A stretch of 64,000 nucleotides of DNA. Source: Larsenimonas salina. Its GTDB lineage: Bacteria; Pseudomonadota; Gammaproteobacteria; Pseudomonadales; Halomonadaceae. Made by a program: the position numbers and the translations under genes. The stretch covers positions 350,196-414,195 of the forward strand of contig NZ_JAMLJJ010000002.1 of NCBI RefSeq assembly GCF_023736155.1. The letters are read 5' to 3'. Positions 17,730 to 27,639 of this stretch are shown here, one piece after another (position 1 is the first letter of the stretch; each line of letters starts with the position of its first letter). The notes beneath the pieces are model-generated. The model was not told the DNA's origin, searched no databases, and saw only the letters and a list, made by a program, of their open reading frames with translations.

Positions 17730-18883
17730 CAGCGCCGCTTTTTTCCACGGGCCTTTTTCCCACGGGCCTTGTCTCCAAAGACCATGAGCCTGTCGAGCCG
17801 GTCACGCCCGAGGCGTGGGTTGCCTTGTCGCTGCTTCCGGGGGTGGGGCCGCGCACCGTCAAGGCACTTCGCGAGCAGGCACTTGCCTGGCCCGAGGCCT
17901 GGCTTTCCGCGCTTTCACCCAAGGCGCGCGTACCGTTACAGGCCTATCTGTGTGACCCTCTTGAAAGTCCGCTTGGCCTACGCGTATCGGCGTATCTTCG
18001 CTGGTGCGACGGTGAGGCCCGTTCGATAGTGACGCCCTCATGTGCGGCGTGGCCGAGCGTACTCGATGAGCTGCCTGACCCACCTATCGTCTTGTGGGCG
18101 CATGGCGCCTACTCAGCGCTTACGCTGCCCGGCTTTGCCATGGTCGGCACGCGCAAGCCGACCTCGGAAGGGGCGTTCAATGCGCGCCGGTTTTCACAGG
18201 CATTAGCGCAGCAGGGCCTTGCCGTGATCAGTGGTCTGGCGCTGGGTGTGGACGGCCTTTGTCATCAGGCCGCACTCGAGGCCGGTGCGCCGACGGTCGC
18301 CGTGCTTGGTTGTGGGATCGATGTGGTGTATCCGCGCCAGCATCAGCGCCTTCGCGAGCGCATCGTCGCCGAAGGAGGGCTGCTGCTCAGTGAGCATCCG
18401 CCCGGCGTTCAGGCCAGGCCCCAGTTCTTTCCCCGGCGTAATCGCCTGATCACGGGGCTTGCACTTGGCGTGCTGGTGGTTGAGGCGACGTTGAAAAGTG
18501 GGTCGCTGGTTAGCGCGCGGCTGGCGCTCGAGCAGAATCGAGAAGTGTTTGCACTGCCGGGAAGTCTTTCGAATCCGCAGGCGCGCGGGTGTCTGCACCT
18601 TATTCAGCAGCAGGGCGCCAAGCTCGTGATCGACGTCGACGATATTCTCGGCGAGTTGCTGTTGCCGGTATCTGAACAGGTTCTAGCCCGGCCAGCCGCT
18701 CCTGATCAGGCCGACGTGCCCGTGGCCGGGCTTGCCGCCTTTCTCGGCGCTGAGCCGGTCGCAATCGATGTGCTGGTCGAGCGCGCGGGAAAATCCATCG
18801 CCGAGTGCGCCTCGGAACTCATGATGCTGGAACTTGAAGGCGTCGTGCAGCAGGTCGCCGGCGGCTGGGTGCGCTGCCGATAA
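17726..18883 (+). CDS. dprA: DNA-processing protein DprA (Smf)
   Basis: 385 residues. An N-terminal SAM-like helical region (GVGPRTVKALREQA) is followed by the Rossmann core: MVGTRKPTSEG, VISGLALGVDGLCHQAAL, VLGCGIDVVYPRQH, FFPRRNRLITGLA and EATLKSGSLVSARLALEQ. A winged-helix C-terminal domain occupies the last 65 residues. DprA loads RecA on incoming single-stranded DNA during natural transformation. It is coupled to the LysM gene upstream. Type IV pilus gene pilW elsewhere in the window is compatible with competence but does not prove it. Confidence 0.95.
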   Translation: MTAPLFSTGLFPTGLVSKDHEPVEPVTPEAWVALSLLPGVGPRTVKALREQALAWPEAWLSALSPKARVPLQAYLCDPLESPLGLRVSAYLRWCDGEARSIVTPSCAAWPSVLDELPDPPIVLWAHGAYSALTLPGFAMVGTRKPTSEGAFNARRFSQALAQQGLAVISGLALGVDGLCHQAALEAGAPTVAVLGCGIDVVYPRQHQRLRERIVAEGGLLLSEHPPGVQARPQFFPRRNRLITGLALGVLVVEATLKSGSLVSARLALEQNREVFALPGSLSNPQARGCLHLIQQQGAKLVIDVDDILGELLLPVSEQVLARPAAPDQADVPVAGLAAFLGAEPVAIDVLVERAGKSIAECASELMMLELEGVVQQVAGGWVRCR

Positions 18884-18946
18884 GGACGACGTATCATGGC
18901 CGCCACTTTTGCGTGGATGGCATGAACGTTCAGGAGCAGTTCTTCG

Positions 18947-19504
18947 ATGGTTGAAACGGTCTCTCTCGACCAGGCGGCGGCCTGGCTTCACACCGGCAAG
19001 GTATTGGCGTACCCGACCGAGGCGGTTTGGGGGGTTGGGTGCGACCCCGATGACGTAAAGGCGCTCGAGGCGCTTTTAGCGCTTAAACAGCGTGACCCGG
19101 CCAAGGGCGTTATTCTGATCGCGGCGTCGATTGAGCAGTGCGCGCCTTATCTTGACGGTCTAACGTCGTCGCAGCGTGAGACGCTTGCAGCCCATTGGCC
19201 GGGGCCGACCACCTTTTTAGTGCCGGATAACGGCCGGGCCCATCCGCTGGTGGGCGGGGCGCACTCAAGCATCGCGCTTCGAGTGACCGACCACCCGCTG
19301 GTGATCGAGCTGTGCACCGCCTTTGGCGGCCCGCTGGTGTCGACGTCTGCCAATCAGGCCGGCGCCCCGCCGTGCATGAGCGCAGAGGATATTCACACGC
19401 ATTTCCCCAGGGCCCATGACCTGGCGATATTGGATGGCGTGCTCGGCGGGCGAGCCGCGCCCAGCCGGATCATCGATCTCGACAGCGGGCGCGTTCTGCG
19501 TTGA
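18947..19504 (+). CDS. tsaC: Threonylcarbamoyl-AMP synthase TsaC
   Basis: 185 residues, the short TsaC (YrdC/RimN) form. Core marks: YPTEAVWGVGCDPDD, LKQRDPAKGVILIA, HWPGPTTFLVP and STSANQAGAP. It makes threonylcarbamoyl-AMP from threonine, bicarbonate and ATP, the first step of t6A37 synthesis in tRNA; TcdA at 5937 acts later on the same base. Position between dprA and hemF matches gammaproteobacterial order. Confidence 0.95.
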   Translation: MVETVSLDQAAAWLHTGKVLAYPTEAVWGVGCDPDDVKALEALLALKQRDPAKGVILIAASIEQCAPYLDGLTSSQRETLAAHWPGPTTFLVPDNGRAHPLVGGAHSSIALRVTDHPLVIELCTAFGGPLVSTSANQAGAPPCMSAEDIHTHFPRAHDLAILDGVLGGRAAPSRIIDLDSGRVLR

Positions 19505-19640
19505 GCCTGCGGCAATCTGTGCCGTGTGCTCGAGCACGCAGGGGTGTCGCTTATCGGCGCGATCACCGACAATACGCGCGTGATGCGATCCTCAAGCGAT
19601 CGATATGTTCAATGACCGGCCATCTTTAAGGGGTTGCCCC

Positions 19641-20567
19641 ATGTCCCATGCCTATCTCGACACCGTGAAATCCTTCCTGCTCGATTTTCAGGACCGACTC
19701 TGTGACGCCTTGGCCGAAGAAGACGGTGATGCCGAGTTCAAGGAGGATGCTTGGACGCGCGCAACAGGCGGCGGCGGGCGTACGCGTGTGCTTGAAAACG
19801 GGGCGCTGTTTGAAAAAGGCGGGGTCAATTTTTCTCACGTTTATGGTGAGGAGCTTCCGGCGTCGGCGACCGCGGCGCGGCCCGAGCTTGCCGGCCGCAG
19901 CTTTCACGCCACCGGCGTATCGTGGGTGCTTCATCCGCATAACCCGTTCGTGCCGACAACCCACGGCAACATCCGCTTTTTCATCGCTGAAAAAGAGGGC
20001 GAAGACCCGGTGTGGTGGTTTGGCGGTGGCATCGATCTGACGCCGTACTACCCGGTCTATGAGGACGTCATCCATTGGCACAAGACCTGCAAGGCGGTCT
20101 GCGACCCGTTCGGCCTTGATGTCTATCCGCGCTACAAGGCGTGGTGCGACGAGTACTTCTATCTGAAGCACCGCGATGAAACCCGGGGTGTGGGCGGGCT
20201 GTTCTTCGACGATCTGAACGAGTGGGATTTCGACACCTGCTTTGCCTTTCAAAAAAGTGTGGGAAACCACTTCGCCGAAGCGTTTTTGCCGATCGCATCG
20301 GCGCGCAAGAACACCCCCTATGGGCCAAGAGAGCGCGCGTTTCAGGCTTATCGCCGCGGGCGCTACGTCGAGTTCAATCTGGTGTATGACCGCGGCACGC
20401 TGTTCGGGCTTCAAAGCGGCGGACGCACCGAGTCGATTCTGATGTCGATGCCGCCGGTGGCGGAGTGGCGCTATCAGTGGACGCCGGAAGAAGCCTCCAT
20501 CGAAGAGACGCTCTATCATGATTACCTTCACGCCCGTGACTGGCTTGGTGAGGCGGACACCGAGTAA
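19641..20567 (+). CDS. hemF: Oxygen-dependent coproporphyrinogen III oxidase HemF
   Basis: 308 residues. Recognisable blocks: [67 protein letters not shown] and [18 protein letters not shown]. It converts coproporphyrinogen III to protoporphyrinogen IX with oxygen, in the cytosol. AAGGGG precedes the ATG at 19641. An upstream opening from 19605 is not needed. A strong terminator follows. Confidence 0.97.
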   Translation: MSHAYLDTVKSFLLDFQDRLCDALAEEDGDAEFKEDAWTRATGGGGRTRVLENGALFEKGGVNFSHVYGEELPASATAARPELAGRSFHATGVSWVLHPHNPFVPTTHGNIRFFIAEKEGEDPVWWFGGGIDLTPYYPVYEDVIHWHKTCKAVCDPFGLDVYPRYKAWCDEYFYLKHRDETRGVGGLFFDDLNEWDFDTCFAFQKSVGNHFAEAFLPIASARKNTPYGPRERAFQAYRRGRYVEFNLVYDRGTLFGLQSGGRTESILMSMPPVAEWRYQWTPEEASIEETLYHDYLHARDWLGEADTE

Positions 20568-20611
20568 GCGATGGCTGCATGTACGTCGGTCCCTTGAGGC
20601 CGTAACCGAAA

Positions 20612-20640
20612 AACGCCGGCGCTAGCGCCGGCGTTTTTTT
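20612..20640 (+). terminator. Intrinsic terminator after hemF
   Basis: An 11-bp perfect GC stem (AACGCCGGCGC with GCGCCGGCGTT) with a minimal TA loop and a seven-T run. It separates hemF from aroE, so aroE needs its own promoter in the 60 bases that follow. Confidence 0.9.
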
Positions 20641-20699
20641 GGCCGCAACAAGAGCGTGCTACAGTGCCCTGATTTCCAAATTATAGCGATGCCCACGTC

Positions 20700-21536
20700 A
20701 TGAGCGATCTTTACTGCGTATTCGGCCACCCCATCAGCCATTCCCGATCTCCGGCGCTGCACGCGGCGTTTGCAGCGCAAACCGATCAGGCGCTTCATTA
20801 CGAGGCGCGCGACCCAGGCGAGGCGTTCGAAAGCGCCTGGCATGCCTTTGTCGAGGAAGGCGGCCTTGGCGCCAACGTCACCGTGCCGTTCAAGGAGCGG
20901 GCCTATCGTCTGGCTGACCGGCTGACCGAGCGTGCGAGCCGCGCAGGCGCGGTCAATACCTTGATGGTGAACGCACAGGGACAAGCACTTGGTGATACGA
21001 CCGATGGCGTGGGCCTATTGCGCGATCTTGTGCGGCTGCAGGCACGACTTGAGGGCGGTCGCATTCTGGTGCTGGGTGCTGGCGGCGCTGTGCGGGGGGT
21101 ACTGGAGCCCTTGCTCGAGACTGCCCCGGCAACCGTCATGGTGGCCAATCGAACCGCGTCGAAAGCGAGTGCGCTTGCTGAGGCGTTTAAAGACCTTGGG
21201 CCAGTCGAGGGGGGGCATTTCGATGATGCAACCGGCCACTTCGATGTCATCATCAATGGCACCAGTGCAAGCCTTGGCAATGAGTTGCCGGCGCTTCCCA
21301 ACGTAACGCTTGATGAGACAACCCTTGCCTACGACATGATGTACGCCGCGCGCCCGACGGTGTTCATGACGTGGGCCGAGGCATTGGGTGCCCGCACCTC
21401 TGATGGGCTGGGCATGCTGGTGGAGCAGGCCGCGGCGTCATTTGAACTCTGGCGCGGCGCAGTGCCGGAAACCGAGCCGGTTCGCCGCGCGGTACGTCAG
21501 GCCTTGACCGCGACCCTGCTTGATGAGGTGCCCTGA
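20700..21536 (+). CDS. aroE: Shikimate dehydrogenase AroE
   Basis: 278 residues. Substrate-binding motifs HPISHSRSPALHAAF and NVTVPFKERAY (catalytic Lys) and DTTDGVGLL are present; the NADP-binding GAGGAVRGV and the basic VANRTASKA following it indicate NADPH use. It reduces 3-dehydroshikimate to shikimate in aromatic amino acid synthesis. It ends 30 bases before the convergent M48 gene. Confidence 0.96.
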   Translation: MSDLYCVFGHPISHSRSPALHAAFAAQTDQALHYEARDPGEAFESAWHAFVEEGGLGANVTVPFKERAYRLADRLTERASRAGAVNTLMVNAQGQALGDTTDGVGLLRDLVRLQARLEGGRILVLGAGGAVRGVLEPLLETAPATVMVANRTASKASALAEAFKDLGPVEGGHFDDATGHFDVIINGTSASLGNELPALPNVTLDETTLAYDMMYAARPTVFMTWAEALGARTSDGLGMLVEQAAASFELWRGAVPETEPVRRAVRQALTATLLDEVP

Positions 21537-21566
21537 CGCCATGATGTCGGCGCCGGGGCAGTCACA

Positions 21567-22379
21567 CTATGGTTTCAGGCGGTTGCAGTTGGGTGTGCGT
21601 CCGGCCGACTTGGCACTGGTGTAGAGCGCCTCGGCCTCGCTCATGCGGCCTTGAAGATCGCCGATGCGACGGTCGTTGCCCGGGTGGGTCGACATCCATT
21701 CGGGCGGTTGGCCGCCGCCGGCGGCTTTCATGTTGTTCCAGAGCGCAATGCTTGCCTCGGGATCAAAGCCTGCCTTGGCCATCAAATCCAGCCCAAGTAG
21801 ATCCGCTTCCGATTCCTGTTTGCGAGAAAAGGGCAGCAGTACGCCGTACTGAGCGCCCGCACCTAAGAGCGTTGCAAGCTGTTCGCCGCCGCCGCCGACG
21901 GCGCTGACCACGCTGAGTCCGGACTGGGTCACAGCCTGGGTCGAGACGCGCTCGTTGGCATGGTGCGCGAGAACGTGGGAGACTTCGTGACCGATCACGG
22001 CCGCGAGCTGGTCCTGATTCTCGGCCACATCCAAAAGACCGCTGTAGACGCCGATGTAGCCGCCAGGCAGAGCGAACGCATTGGCCTGATCACTTTTGAA
22101 CACGGCCAGATTCCACTGTTTTGGGGCGCCTTCCTCTGTGACCTGGTCGGTGATCGCATCGGCGACGCATTGAACGTATTGGCGCGTCTTGCCCTGAACT
22201 TCCGGCAGTTTCTGCTGGTAGGTGGCAAAGCTTTTCTGCCCCATCTGCCCCAGCTCGTCGTCTGAATAGAGCGAGAGCTGAGAGCGGCCGAGAGGCGAGG
22301 TCGAACAGCCGCTCAGCACTGCGCCGAGCAGACCTAGAATAAGTGGGGTCTTCCATGAACGTCTTGCCATGCGGGTCAT
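21567..22379 (-). CDS. M48 family metalloprotease, lipoprotein
   Basis: 270 residues. A lipoprotein signal peptide (MTRMARRSWKTPLILGLLGA...LSGC lipobox) anchors it to a membrane facing the periplasm. The zinc motif is VIGHEVSHVLAHHANE, with the third ligand region RKQESEADLLGLDLM. Relatives such as E. coli LoiP and YcaL degrade misassembled outer-membrane proteins. Unlike BepA it has no TPR tail: it ends after the GNDRRIGDLQGRM motif. The start at 22379 or at Met4 (22370) is uncertain. Confidence 0.9.
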   Translation of the reverse strand: MTRMARRSWKTPLILGLLGAVLSGCSTSPLGRSQLSLYSDDELGQMGQKSFATYQQKLPEVQGKTRQYVQCVADAITDQVTEEGAPKQWNLAVFKSDQANAFALPGGYIGVYSGLLDVAENQDQLAAVIGHEVSHVLAHHANERVSTQAVTQSGLSVVSAVGGGGEQLATLLGAGAQYGVLLPFSRKQESEADLLGLDLMAKAGFDPEASIALWNNMKAAGGGQPPEWMSTHPGNDRRIGDLQGRMSEAEALYTSAKSAGRTPNCNRLKP

Positions 22380-22471
22380 GCGCTCCTTGTGGCGGTCAAG
22401 TTCCCTTGGTTCGATGCCACCTTACAGCGCTCTGGCGTTAAGTTAAATGTGTAAAAGGATAAGGATCTGTC

Positions 22472-23323
22472 ATGAACGAGGCACTGAGTACGCGCTTGAT
22501 TCATTTACTGGATCGACTCGAGCCGTTTCTTCCGCCACAGCGCGACCCGATCGACTGGGCGCGGGATACGGCAGCGCTGTGGCAGCGCCATCCCCTGGGC
22601 GGCCAGTTGATCGCGGTCGAGCCCCGCGACAGCCTGACGCTGTCGGAGCTGGTGGGTATCGAGCGCCAGCGCGACGCCCTGGTGAGTAATACGCGCGCGT
22701 TTCTGGCCGGTCGGCCGGCCAATCATGCGTTGTTGTGGGGGGCACGCGGCTGCGGCAAGTCGTCTCTGGTGCGTGCGCTCATCAATGAGCTTGGCGTTGA
22801 AGGGCTTCGATTGATTCAGGTCGACCGGCTCGACCTGATCAGCCTGCCGACCCTTGTGAATGAGCTTCGCGATCAGCCTTATCGGTTCGTGGTCTACTGC
22901 GATGATCTCTCGTTTGAAGGCGGTGACGACGCCTACAAGGCACTCAAGAGCGTGCTCGATGGCACGTTGACCGGCCCGCCCGAGAACGTAGTGCTCTACG
23001 CCACCTCCAACCGACGGCACCTGCTGCCGGAATCCAGCCGAGACAATGAGCAGAGTCGCGTCGTCGGGCAGGAGCTTCATCATGGAGACGCCGTTGAGGA
23101 AAAGATCTCGCTGTCGGACCGATTCGGTCTATGGCTGAGCTTTTACCCGTTCGATCAGGCGACGTACCTGTCGGCCTGTGCGCATTGGCTTGATGTGCTG
23201 GGCGGTACCTGGGACGAGTCTGCCCGTGAGGCGGCGGTTCGGTTCGCAACCGCCCGCGGCGTTCGAAGCGGGCGCGCCGCGTGGCAGTTCGCGGCGCAGT
23301 GGGCGGGCAGCCAGCCAAAGTAA
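22472..23323 (+). CDS. DUF815 family AAA+ ATPase
   Basis: 283 residues. A Walker A motif is visible (LLWGARGCGKSSLVRAL) and a Walker B-like FVVYCDDLSFE, followed by sensor-1 ATSNRRHLLPE, the typical DUF815 arrangement. The family is a single-domain AAA+ ATPase of unknown function, widespread in proteobacteria. The window adds no partner: it is flanked by a divergent M48 protease and its own terminator. Confidence 0.88.
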   Translation: MNEALSTRLIHLLDRLEPFLPPQRDPIDWARDTAALWQRHPLGGQLIAVEPRDSLTLSELVGIERQRDALVSNTRAFLAGRPANHALLWGARGCGKSSLVRALINELGVEGLRLIQVDRLDLISLPTLVNELRDQPYRFVVYCDDLSFEGGDDAYKALKSVLDGTLTGPPENVVLYATSNRRHLLPESSRDNEQSRVVGQELHHGDAVEEKISLSDRFGLWLSFYPFDQATYLSACAHWLDVLGGTWDESAREAAVRFATARGVRSGRAAWQFAAQWAGSQPK

Positions 23324-23373
23324 GTCTTCAAAAAGGAGGCTCCCGGTTGCCCGGGGCTACGCCGTTTAAATGC

Positions 23374-23398
23374 AAGGCGCTGTAAGGCGCCTTTTTTA
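23374..23398 (+). terminator. Intrinsic terminator after the DUF815 gene
   Basis: AAGGCGC and GCGCCTT pair around TGTAAG and are followed by a T-run. It isolates the signalling cassette that starts at 23487. Confidence 0.85.
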
Positions 23399-23486
23399 TT
23401 GCCTATTTCGTGGTTACCGAATTTTATAGGTGTATTACCGTTCACTTTAGCCGTTACTACTTTTACCCATTGTTAAGGCGTATGGC

Positions 23487-26400
23487 ATGAACGGGACACT
23501 GTCGACTTTCAAGCATCCGAAATCGCTGACTGCGTTTGGTATCCTGCTGATCGTGATCTTTTTCAGCTATATGATGTCAGCGTCGTTGCGTCACTCCAAT
23601 GAGGACTGGCACGAAAGCCTTCATAACGACACTGTTATTCATCAGCAGGCTCTGTCCAAGATGCTGGACTTTAGCGTTGACTCGATGAGACTGCAGGTCG
23701 AATTGATTGCCGCAAATACCGCCCTTGATGAGCTGGTAAAGCAGTGGTTGCGCGCCGAGGACAGTGCGGCGCGGGCGGCGCTCAAAAGACGTTTTGACGC
23801 GCAGATGGCGCCTTATCGTCGAGCCATCGAGACAAGCAATGCGGACTACCTCGCGATCTACGCCCCTGGCGAGGCATCGCCGTTGTTCGAATACGGCCAG
23901 CCGTTTGGCGTATTTGATCTACCTTTAGCCTCGCCCCGTGTCGATACAACGGACAGCGCATCACCGATAATCCACGAAGACCTGGGTGTCAATCAGCGCG
24001 TTACGGGGTATTTCGATGCGCCCGATGCCGCGCGCGCGCGCCTGGGGCGAATCGTGATCAGCGATTCGCTGATCGATAATTTCTACGCGCTTTCGAAGAC
24101 GCTCGATCTTGTGGTTACCCCCGTCGTGGCGCCGTCCTCCTGGGTCGGCCAGTCTCTCGCCGGGTGGCGCGTGGCCGATGAGTCGAACGAACAGGCCCGA
24201 GCACTTCTGTCTCGGCTCGAGGGAGCGTCCGAGCGACAGGTTTCTCTTGGTGAGCGCACCTACTACGCGGCGGTGGTGCCGCTTGGCACCCCTGGCAATC
24301 TTCATGTCCTCGTTGCCGAGGACATTACCGCACGAGCTGAAATGCATCGGTGGCATTACCTGCAAAGCATCGGGCGCTGGTGCATCGGCATGCTGCTGGC
24401 GTCCTGCGGGCTCTTGATCCTGTTGGTTGCCCATGGCCGGTCGACGCGTCGTCAGATGAGTCAAACGCAGCAATCGCTCGAACGTCAGGTCAAGGCGCTG
24501 CGGGCGCTCAATGAAGTGTCCGCCAACCGAAAGCTCGAGCTCGATAAACGCATCTCGCATGCGCTTGCCATTGGCTGTGAGTTTCTGAATCTTCCGATCG
24601 GCATTGTCAGTCGCATCAACGGCGACGATTACATCGTTCGCTTCCAGTGCTCGCCAGAGGGCGCACTGAAGGGTGGTGAGCGGTTTTCGCTGAAAGATAC
24701 CTATTGCGGTATCACGCTCGAACAGGATGGCATGTTGGCCTTTTCCGATGTCGAGCAAACGACTTATCTGGATCATCCGTGCCATCGCGTCATGCAGGTC
24801 AAGTCTTATATCGGCGTGCCGCTTTGGGTCGGCGGCATGCGCTACGGTACGGTCAACTTTTCAAGCCCGGCGGCGAGAGAGTTTGAAATGACCAGCTTGG
24901 ACGAGGAGTTTTTGCTGGCGCTGTCGCGTTGGGTTGGTACCGTCATTCACGTCGCCCATGAAGAGCAGCAGCGTAACGAGTTGATGGCACGCATGGGCAA
25001 GGTCAGCCAGCACCTGCCTGGCATGATTTATCAGTTCCGCGAAGATGTGGATGGCCATACCTCCTTCCCTTATGTCAGCGATGGCATCAAGGACGTTTAC
25101 GGCGTTACCCCAGAGGGTGTGCGGTTTGACGCTTCAGCCGCCTTTGCCCCCATTCATGAAGAAGATCTCGCCGCCGTGGTCGACTCCATCACCCGCTCGC
25201 GGGAGCAACTGGTGCCCTGGAGTATCGATTACCGTATCCGGGGTGATGCCGGGGAGGTGCGCTGGATGCGCGGCAGTTCCACGCCTGAGCGCGAACCCGA
25301 CAACGCCACCACCTGGTACGGGTTCATTTACGATGTGACCGATCAGAAGCTGGCGGAAGAGGCGTTATTGCAGTCAAGTCAGCGACTGGAGGCGCTGATC
25401 GAGGCGTCGATCAGTGTTGCCTTCATTGCCATGGATCTTGACGAAAACATCACCCTGTTCAATTCGGGCGCTCAGAACCTGTTTGGTTACCGGGAAGATG
25501 AGGCGCTCGGTCGATCAGCGCAGTCACTGTTACTGCTGTCCAACGAGGTGGATGCCTACCATGAGAAACTGTGTGACGAGCTGAAAACCTCTGTGAGTAA
25601 GCAGCACGTTCTGGTCGAGAAGGCGCGCAGGGACGGTGAAGAAACACGTGAATGGAACTGTCGCACCCGTACCGGTAGCGATATCACGGTGTCGCTGGTT
25701 TTGACCTCCATCAAGGATCAGCAGGGGCAGCCGGTGGGCTATCTGGCCATTGGCCAGGACATCAGTGAGCGCAAGCGCATCGAGCGCATGAAGAGCGAAT
25801 TCGTCTCAACCATTAGCCATGAACTTCGAACGCCTCTGACGTCCATTTCGGGCTCGCTTGGACTAGTGACCGGTGGCGCCTTGGGTGAGCTTCCGGAGCA
25901 AACCAAGAGCATGCTCGACATCGCGCACAAGAACGCCAAGCGCTTGAACGTTCTTATCAATGACCTGCTGGATATGGATAAGCTGGTGGCCGGCAAGATG
26001 CGTTTCGACATCGAAGTGCAGCCATTGGCGCCGCTGCTTGAGCAGGCGCTTCTCACAAACGAGGCCTACGCGACCCAGTTTGGAGTAACGCTCGATCTGG
26101 AGCTGAATGAGCCTTGCCATGTCGCGGTCGATGCCGACCGTTTCCAGCAGATCATGGCCAACTTTCTGTCCAATGCCATCAAGTTCTCTCCTGAGGGTGA
26201 TCGGATCATCGTTCGTGCACGGCCTTCAAGCCTTGGGGTTCGCGTCGAAATCGAAGACCATGGGCCAGGAATCTCCGAGTCGTTCAAATCAAAGATTTTC
26301 GATAAGTTTTCCCAGGCCGACTCTTCGGATACCAAGAAAAAGGGCGGTACCGGTCTTGGGCTTGCGATCAGCCGTGAACTGGCGTATCGAATGAATGGAC

Positions 26401-27254
26401 AGGTCGGGTTCGACTCCGAGGAAGGCGCGGGCAGTGTCTTTTATATCGACTTGCCTCGAGTCGAGTCATCGAGCGCTCATGATGTGGTCGAGGATGCGGG
26501 TGATCTGCGGCCTTCGGTGCTTATCGTTGAGGACGATACCGATGTGGCCGGGCTGCTGTCGGATCTGATTGAGCGATGGGGGTATCGCACGACGGTTGCC
26601 CATACGGGCAAGGCGGCGCTCGAGATGCTTAAGCACCAACAGTTCGACGCCATGACGCTTGACATGATCTTGCCCGATTTTACTGGTACCGACCTCATGC
26701 AGCGCCTGCGCGCGGATGAGCGCTATCATGACTTACCGGTCATCGTGATTTCGGCGCACATGGCCAACGGTTCATTGCAGCTGACGCGCGGCGTCAAGGC
26801 GCTTGACTGGTTGAACAAGCCCCTGGATGAAACCCGGTTGTTGAGCGTACTGCGCAAGGCAATGGGCACCGGAACGCACCGAGGGCGCATTCTTCATGTC
26901 GAGGATGACAGTGATCTCCACCATGTCATCGCGACCATGTGCCGACGCGTCGCCGACCTTGATGCCGCACCGGACCTGGCCACGGCGCGGACCCTGCTGT
27001 CCGAGCATGACTATGACCTGGTGCTGCTTGATCTTGGTCTACCTGACGGGTCCGGGTGGGAGCTGATGCCGCTGATTCAACAAAAGGCCAACGTGCCGCC
27101 GGTGCTGGTGCTTTCAGGCAGTGAAGTAACGGCCGAACAGCAGAGCCGGGTGTATGGTGCGGTGGCTAAATCACGTATTTCCAACGAAGCGTTTGTCACT
27201 GTTCTTCGCAAGGCGTTGAACGAGGGCCAGGCAGGGGGTAGTTTAAATGACTGA
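23487..27254 (+). CDS. Hybrid sensor histidine kinase (GAF-PAS-PAS-HisKA-HATPase-REC-REC)
   Basis: 1255 residues. Order: membrane helix about 17-33, a periplasmic sensor region about 35-290, a second helix about 296-317, GAF about 350-490, PAS about 505-622, PAS about 628-765, HisKA with His778 (TISHELRTPL), HATPase with N, G1 and G2 boxes (NFLSNAIKFSPEG, DHGPGIS, GGTGLGLAIS), then two receiver domains with phospho-acceptors Asp1059 and Asp1182. There is no Hpt domain in this protein; the diguanylate cyclase two genes on carries one. The ligand is unknown. The stop overlaps the response regulator start by 8 bases. Confidence 0.93.
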   Translation: MNGTLSTFKHPKSLTAFGILLIVIFFSYMMSASLRHSNEDWHESLHNDTVIHQQALSKMLDFSVDSMRLQVELIAANTALDELVKQWLRAEDSAARAALKRRFDAQMAPYRRAIETSNADYLAIYAPGEASPLFEYGQPFGVFDLPLASPRVDTTDSASPIIHEDLGVNQRVTGYFDAPDAARARLGRIVISDSLIDNFYALSKTLDLVVTPVVAPSSWVGQSLAGWRVADESNEQARALLSRLEGASERQVSLGERTYYAAVVPLGTPGNLHVLVAEDITARAEMHRWHYLQSIGRWCIGMLLASCGLLILLVAHGRSTRRQMSQTQQSLERQVKALRALNEVSANRKLELDKRISHALAIGCEFLNLPIGIVSRINGDDYIVRFQCSPEGALKGGERFSLKDTYCGITLEQDGMLAFSDVEQTTYLDHPCHRVMQVKSYIGVPLWVGGMRYGTVNFSSPAAREFEMTSLDEEFLLALSRWVGTVIHVAHEEQQRNELMARMGKVSQHLPGMIYQFREDVDGHTSFPYVSDGIKDVYGVTPEGVRFDASAAFAPIHEEDLAAVVDSITRSREQLVPWSIDYRIRGDAGEVRWMRGSSTPEREPDNATTWYGFIYDVTDQKLAEEALLQSSQRLEALIEASISVAFIAMDLDENITLFNSGAQNLFGYREDEALGRSAQSLLLLSNEVDAYHEKLCDELKTSVSKQHVLVEKARRDGEETREWNCRTRTGSDITVSLVLTSIKDQQGQPVGYLAIGQDISERKRIERMKSEFVSTISHELRTPLTSISGSLGLVTGGALGELPEQTKSMLDIAHKNAKRLNVLINDLLDMDKLVAGKMRFDIEVQPLAPLLEQALLTNEAYATQFGVTLDLELNEPCHVAVDADRFQQIMANFLSNAIKFSPEGDRIIVRARPSSLGVRVEIEDHGPGISESFKSKIFDKFSQADSSDTKKKGGTGLGLAISRELAYRMNGQVGFDSEEGAGSVFYIDLPRVESSSAHDVVEDAGDLRPSVLIVEDDTDVAGLLSDLIERWGYRTTVAHTGKAALEMLKHQQFDAMTLDMILPDFTGTDLMQRLRADERYHDLPVIVISAHMANGSLQLTRGVKALDWLNKPLDETRLLSVLRKAMGTGTHRGRILHVEDDSDLHHVIATMCRRVADLDAAPDLATARTLLSEHDYDLVLLDLGLPDGSGWELMPLIQQKANVPPVLVLSGSEVTAEQQSRVYGAVAKSRISNEAFVTVLRKALNEGQAGGSLND

Positions 27255-27639
27255 ACTCAAGAGTATTTTGCATGTGGAAGACGACCCCTCGATTCAGGCG
27301 GTCGCACGTGTGGCGTTGGAGACGGTCGGGGGGTTCGAGGTGACAGGCTGTGATGACGGCCAGCACGCCCTGGAAACGCTTGCCGGATTCAAGCCGGATC
27401 TGATCCTGATGGATGTGATGATGCCCAACCTCGATGGCCCCAGTACGCTCAAGAGGCTTCAAGCAGACCCCGAGCTTTCCCGCATTCCCGTCGTGTTCAT
27501 GACCGCGAAGATACAGCCGGCCGAGGTGGAGGAGTATCGGGCAATCGGTGCAGCAGACGTACTTGAAAAGCCGTTCGATCCGATGACGCTCGCCGATCGT
27601 CTCAAGCGAATCTGGGAGGATGTCCATGTCGACCCCTGA
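27247..27639 (+). CDS. Single-domain response regulator (CheY-like)
   Basis: 130 residues consisting only of a receiver domain. Acidic pocket Glu11-Asp12-Asp13, phospho-acceptor Asp56 (LILMDVMMP), Thr in VFMTAK and Lys in LEKPFDP are all intact. Without an output domain it can act as a phosphate shuttle or by protein contact. It overlaps the hybrid kinase upstream by 8 bases and the cyclase downstream by 14 bases, so the three genes are one translationally coupled unit. Confidence 0.92.
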   Translation: MTELKSILHVEDDPSIQAVARVALETVGGFEVTGCDDGQHALETLAGFKPDLILMDVMMPNLDGPSTLKRLQADPELSRIPVVFMTAKIQPAEVEEYRAIGAADVLEKPFDPMTLADRLKRIWEDVHVDP